Source of the DNA: Deltaproteobacteria bacterium
Lineage (GTDB): Bacteria > Desulfobacterota > GWC2-55-46 > JAJCZF01
Direction of reading: 5' to 3'
NCBI GenBank assembly: GCA_029262535.1
Contig: JAJCZF010000011.1
Location: 1 to 33,083 of the forward strand
DNA: 33,083 nt
Below the pieces are notes generated by a model, which was given only the letters and a program-made list of their open reading frames with translations, was not told the DNA's origin and did no database searches. The translations under genes were made by a program, and so were the position numbers. Positions 32,681 through 33,083 of the stretch are shown here, piece after piece. Numbering within the stretch: position 1 is the stretch's first letter; the number at the start of each line of letters is the position of its first letter.

Positions 32681-32811
32681 TATTATTTCGCGCGGGTCAG
32701 TTCTAGCAATCTGCAGGTTGGGGGTACCGCGCTGCAAGCTTTATGGCTAGGTTGGTTTCAAGGATTGGGTTCTGTAGATATGGCTTCCTTAGTGTAGCCC
32801 TCTGGATATTG

Positions 32812-32921
32812 GCCGGGCTTCGCCGGGTGGGGCTGTGCAGACCTACGCCGGTTCAGGTTTGTAACCTGAACCGGAACGTTAAAAAAGGCGTTACCGTTCA
32901 CATCCCAGCCGGGCTACGCCG
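32812..32921. repeat. GCCGGGCTWCGCCG direct repeats around a hairpin
   Basis: GCCGGGCTTCGCCG (32812-32825) and GCCGGGCTACGCCG (32908-32921) differ at one base in 14 and lie in the same orientation on the two sides of hairpin copy 3. Part of a 500-base stretch after the DUF4197 gene (32584-33083) in which I see no gene. Confidence 0.55.
32848..32874 (+). repeat. CCGGTTCA hairpin repeat, copy 3
   Basis: Perfect 12-bp arms CCGGTTCAGGTT (32848-32859) and AACCTGAACCGG (32863-32874) around TGT, followed by AACGTTAAAA as in copy 1. The G to T change at arm position 11 relative to copy 1 is matched by C to A in the other arm. Confidence 0.8.
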
Positions 32922-32973
32922 TGGGTAGGCTTTACAGAGACGCTAGTTTTCTCTTGCCGTTTACCGGCGCTTT

Positions 32974-33048
32974 GTGAGGGGGTTACGCTCTCTGTTCCGT
33001 CGCATAAGGATAAAGGCGCTCCTCCTTATGTTCACTTCACACCCTCAC
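32974..33048. repeat. Nested inverted repeats near the right edge
   Basis: GTGAGGG (32974-32980) faces CCCTCAC (33042-33048); inside it CATAAGGA (33003-33010) faces TCCTTATG (33023-33030). The whole could fold as one long hairpin. No reading frame I trust crosses it; it may be an intergenic repeat or a structured RNA, cut near the window edge. Confidence 0.45.
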
Positions 33049-33083
33049 GGGGGTCTCATTACTTGAGGTAAGAGGCACTATTT

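Noticed and set aside
32743-32928. 61-codon frame near the right edge
   Set aside because: It runs through the hairpin repeat and the direct repeats; no ribosome binding site or domain.

Overview
The window reads as chromosomal core sequence from a Gram-negative bacterium, most likely a deltaproteobacterium in the broad sense (Desulfobacterota-like). The outer envelope is shown by a complete Mla phospholipid transport set. The orders rplM-rpsI-argC and queA-tgt-yajC-secD-secF-recJ are familiar from Geobacter and relatives, and c-type cytochromes, TPR/cyclic-nucleotide-binding proteins, DUF3047, DUF4197 and DUF2065 fit the same group. The assignment is an inference from gene order and families; there is no rRNA or tRNA here to confirm it.

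Layout. 1-1.9 kb, minus strand: the start of a PhzF-family gene, a DUF3047 exported protein, a small four-helix membrane protein (DUF420-like) and an RsbW-like ATP-binding kinase. 2.0-6.1 kb, plus strand: mlaF-mlaE-mlaD-STAS-mlaA-mlaC, read from a promoter whose -35 box lies on top of that of the divergent kinase gene. 6.2-13 kb, plus strand: single genes with clear promoters or hairpin terminators, namely aconitase, a monoheme cytochrome c, an AhpD-like protein, a cold-shock protein, a TPR-cNMP sensor, then rplM-rpsI and argC. 14.2-25.97 kb, minus strand: a long run read right to left, with two cytochromes c, DUF2065, a SpoIID/LytB lipoprotein, queA, tgt, yajC, secD, secF, recJ and a membrane diguanylate cyclase. 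26.3-29.4 kb, minus strand: a second TPR-cNMP sensor, tatC, tatB and a universal stress protein. 29.65-31.3 kb, plus strand: a polysaccharide deacetylase with a cytoplasmic zinc-finger-like head, apparently made from a leaderless mRNA. 31.3-32.6 kb, minus strand: an unrecognised exported, cupredoxin-like protein and a DUF4197 protein.

Function. The window serves envelope maintenance (Mla, Sec, Tat, SpoIID, deacetylase), respiration (cytochromes), the TCA cycle, queuosine tRNA modification, translation and signalling (c-di-GMP synthesis, STAS/kinase pair, cNMP-type sensors). No complete mobile element, CRISPR array, toxin-antitoxin pair or recognisable defence system was seen. The less ordinary signals are regulatory and repetitive: the overlapping divergent promoters at the Mla locus, a stem that would hide the cold-shock ribosome binding site, the leaderless deacetylase start, two divergent copies of a TPR-CNBD-CNBD protein with eroded ligand motifs, and intergenic hairpin repeats with compensating base changes in their arms.
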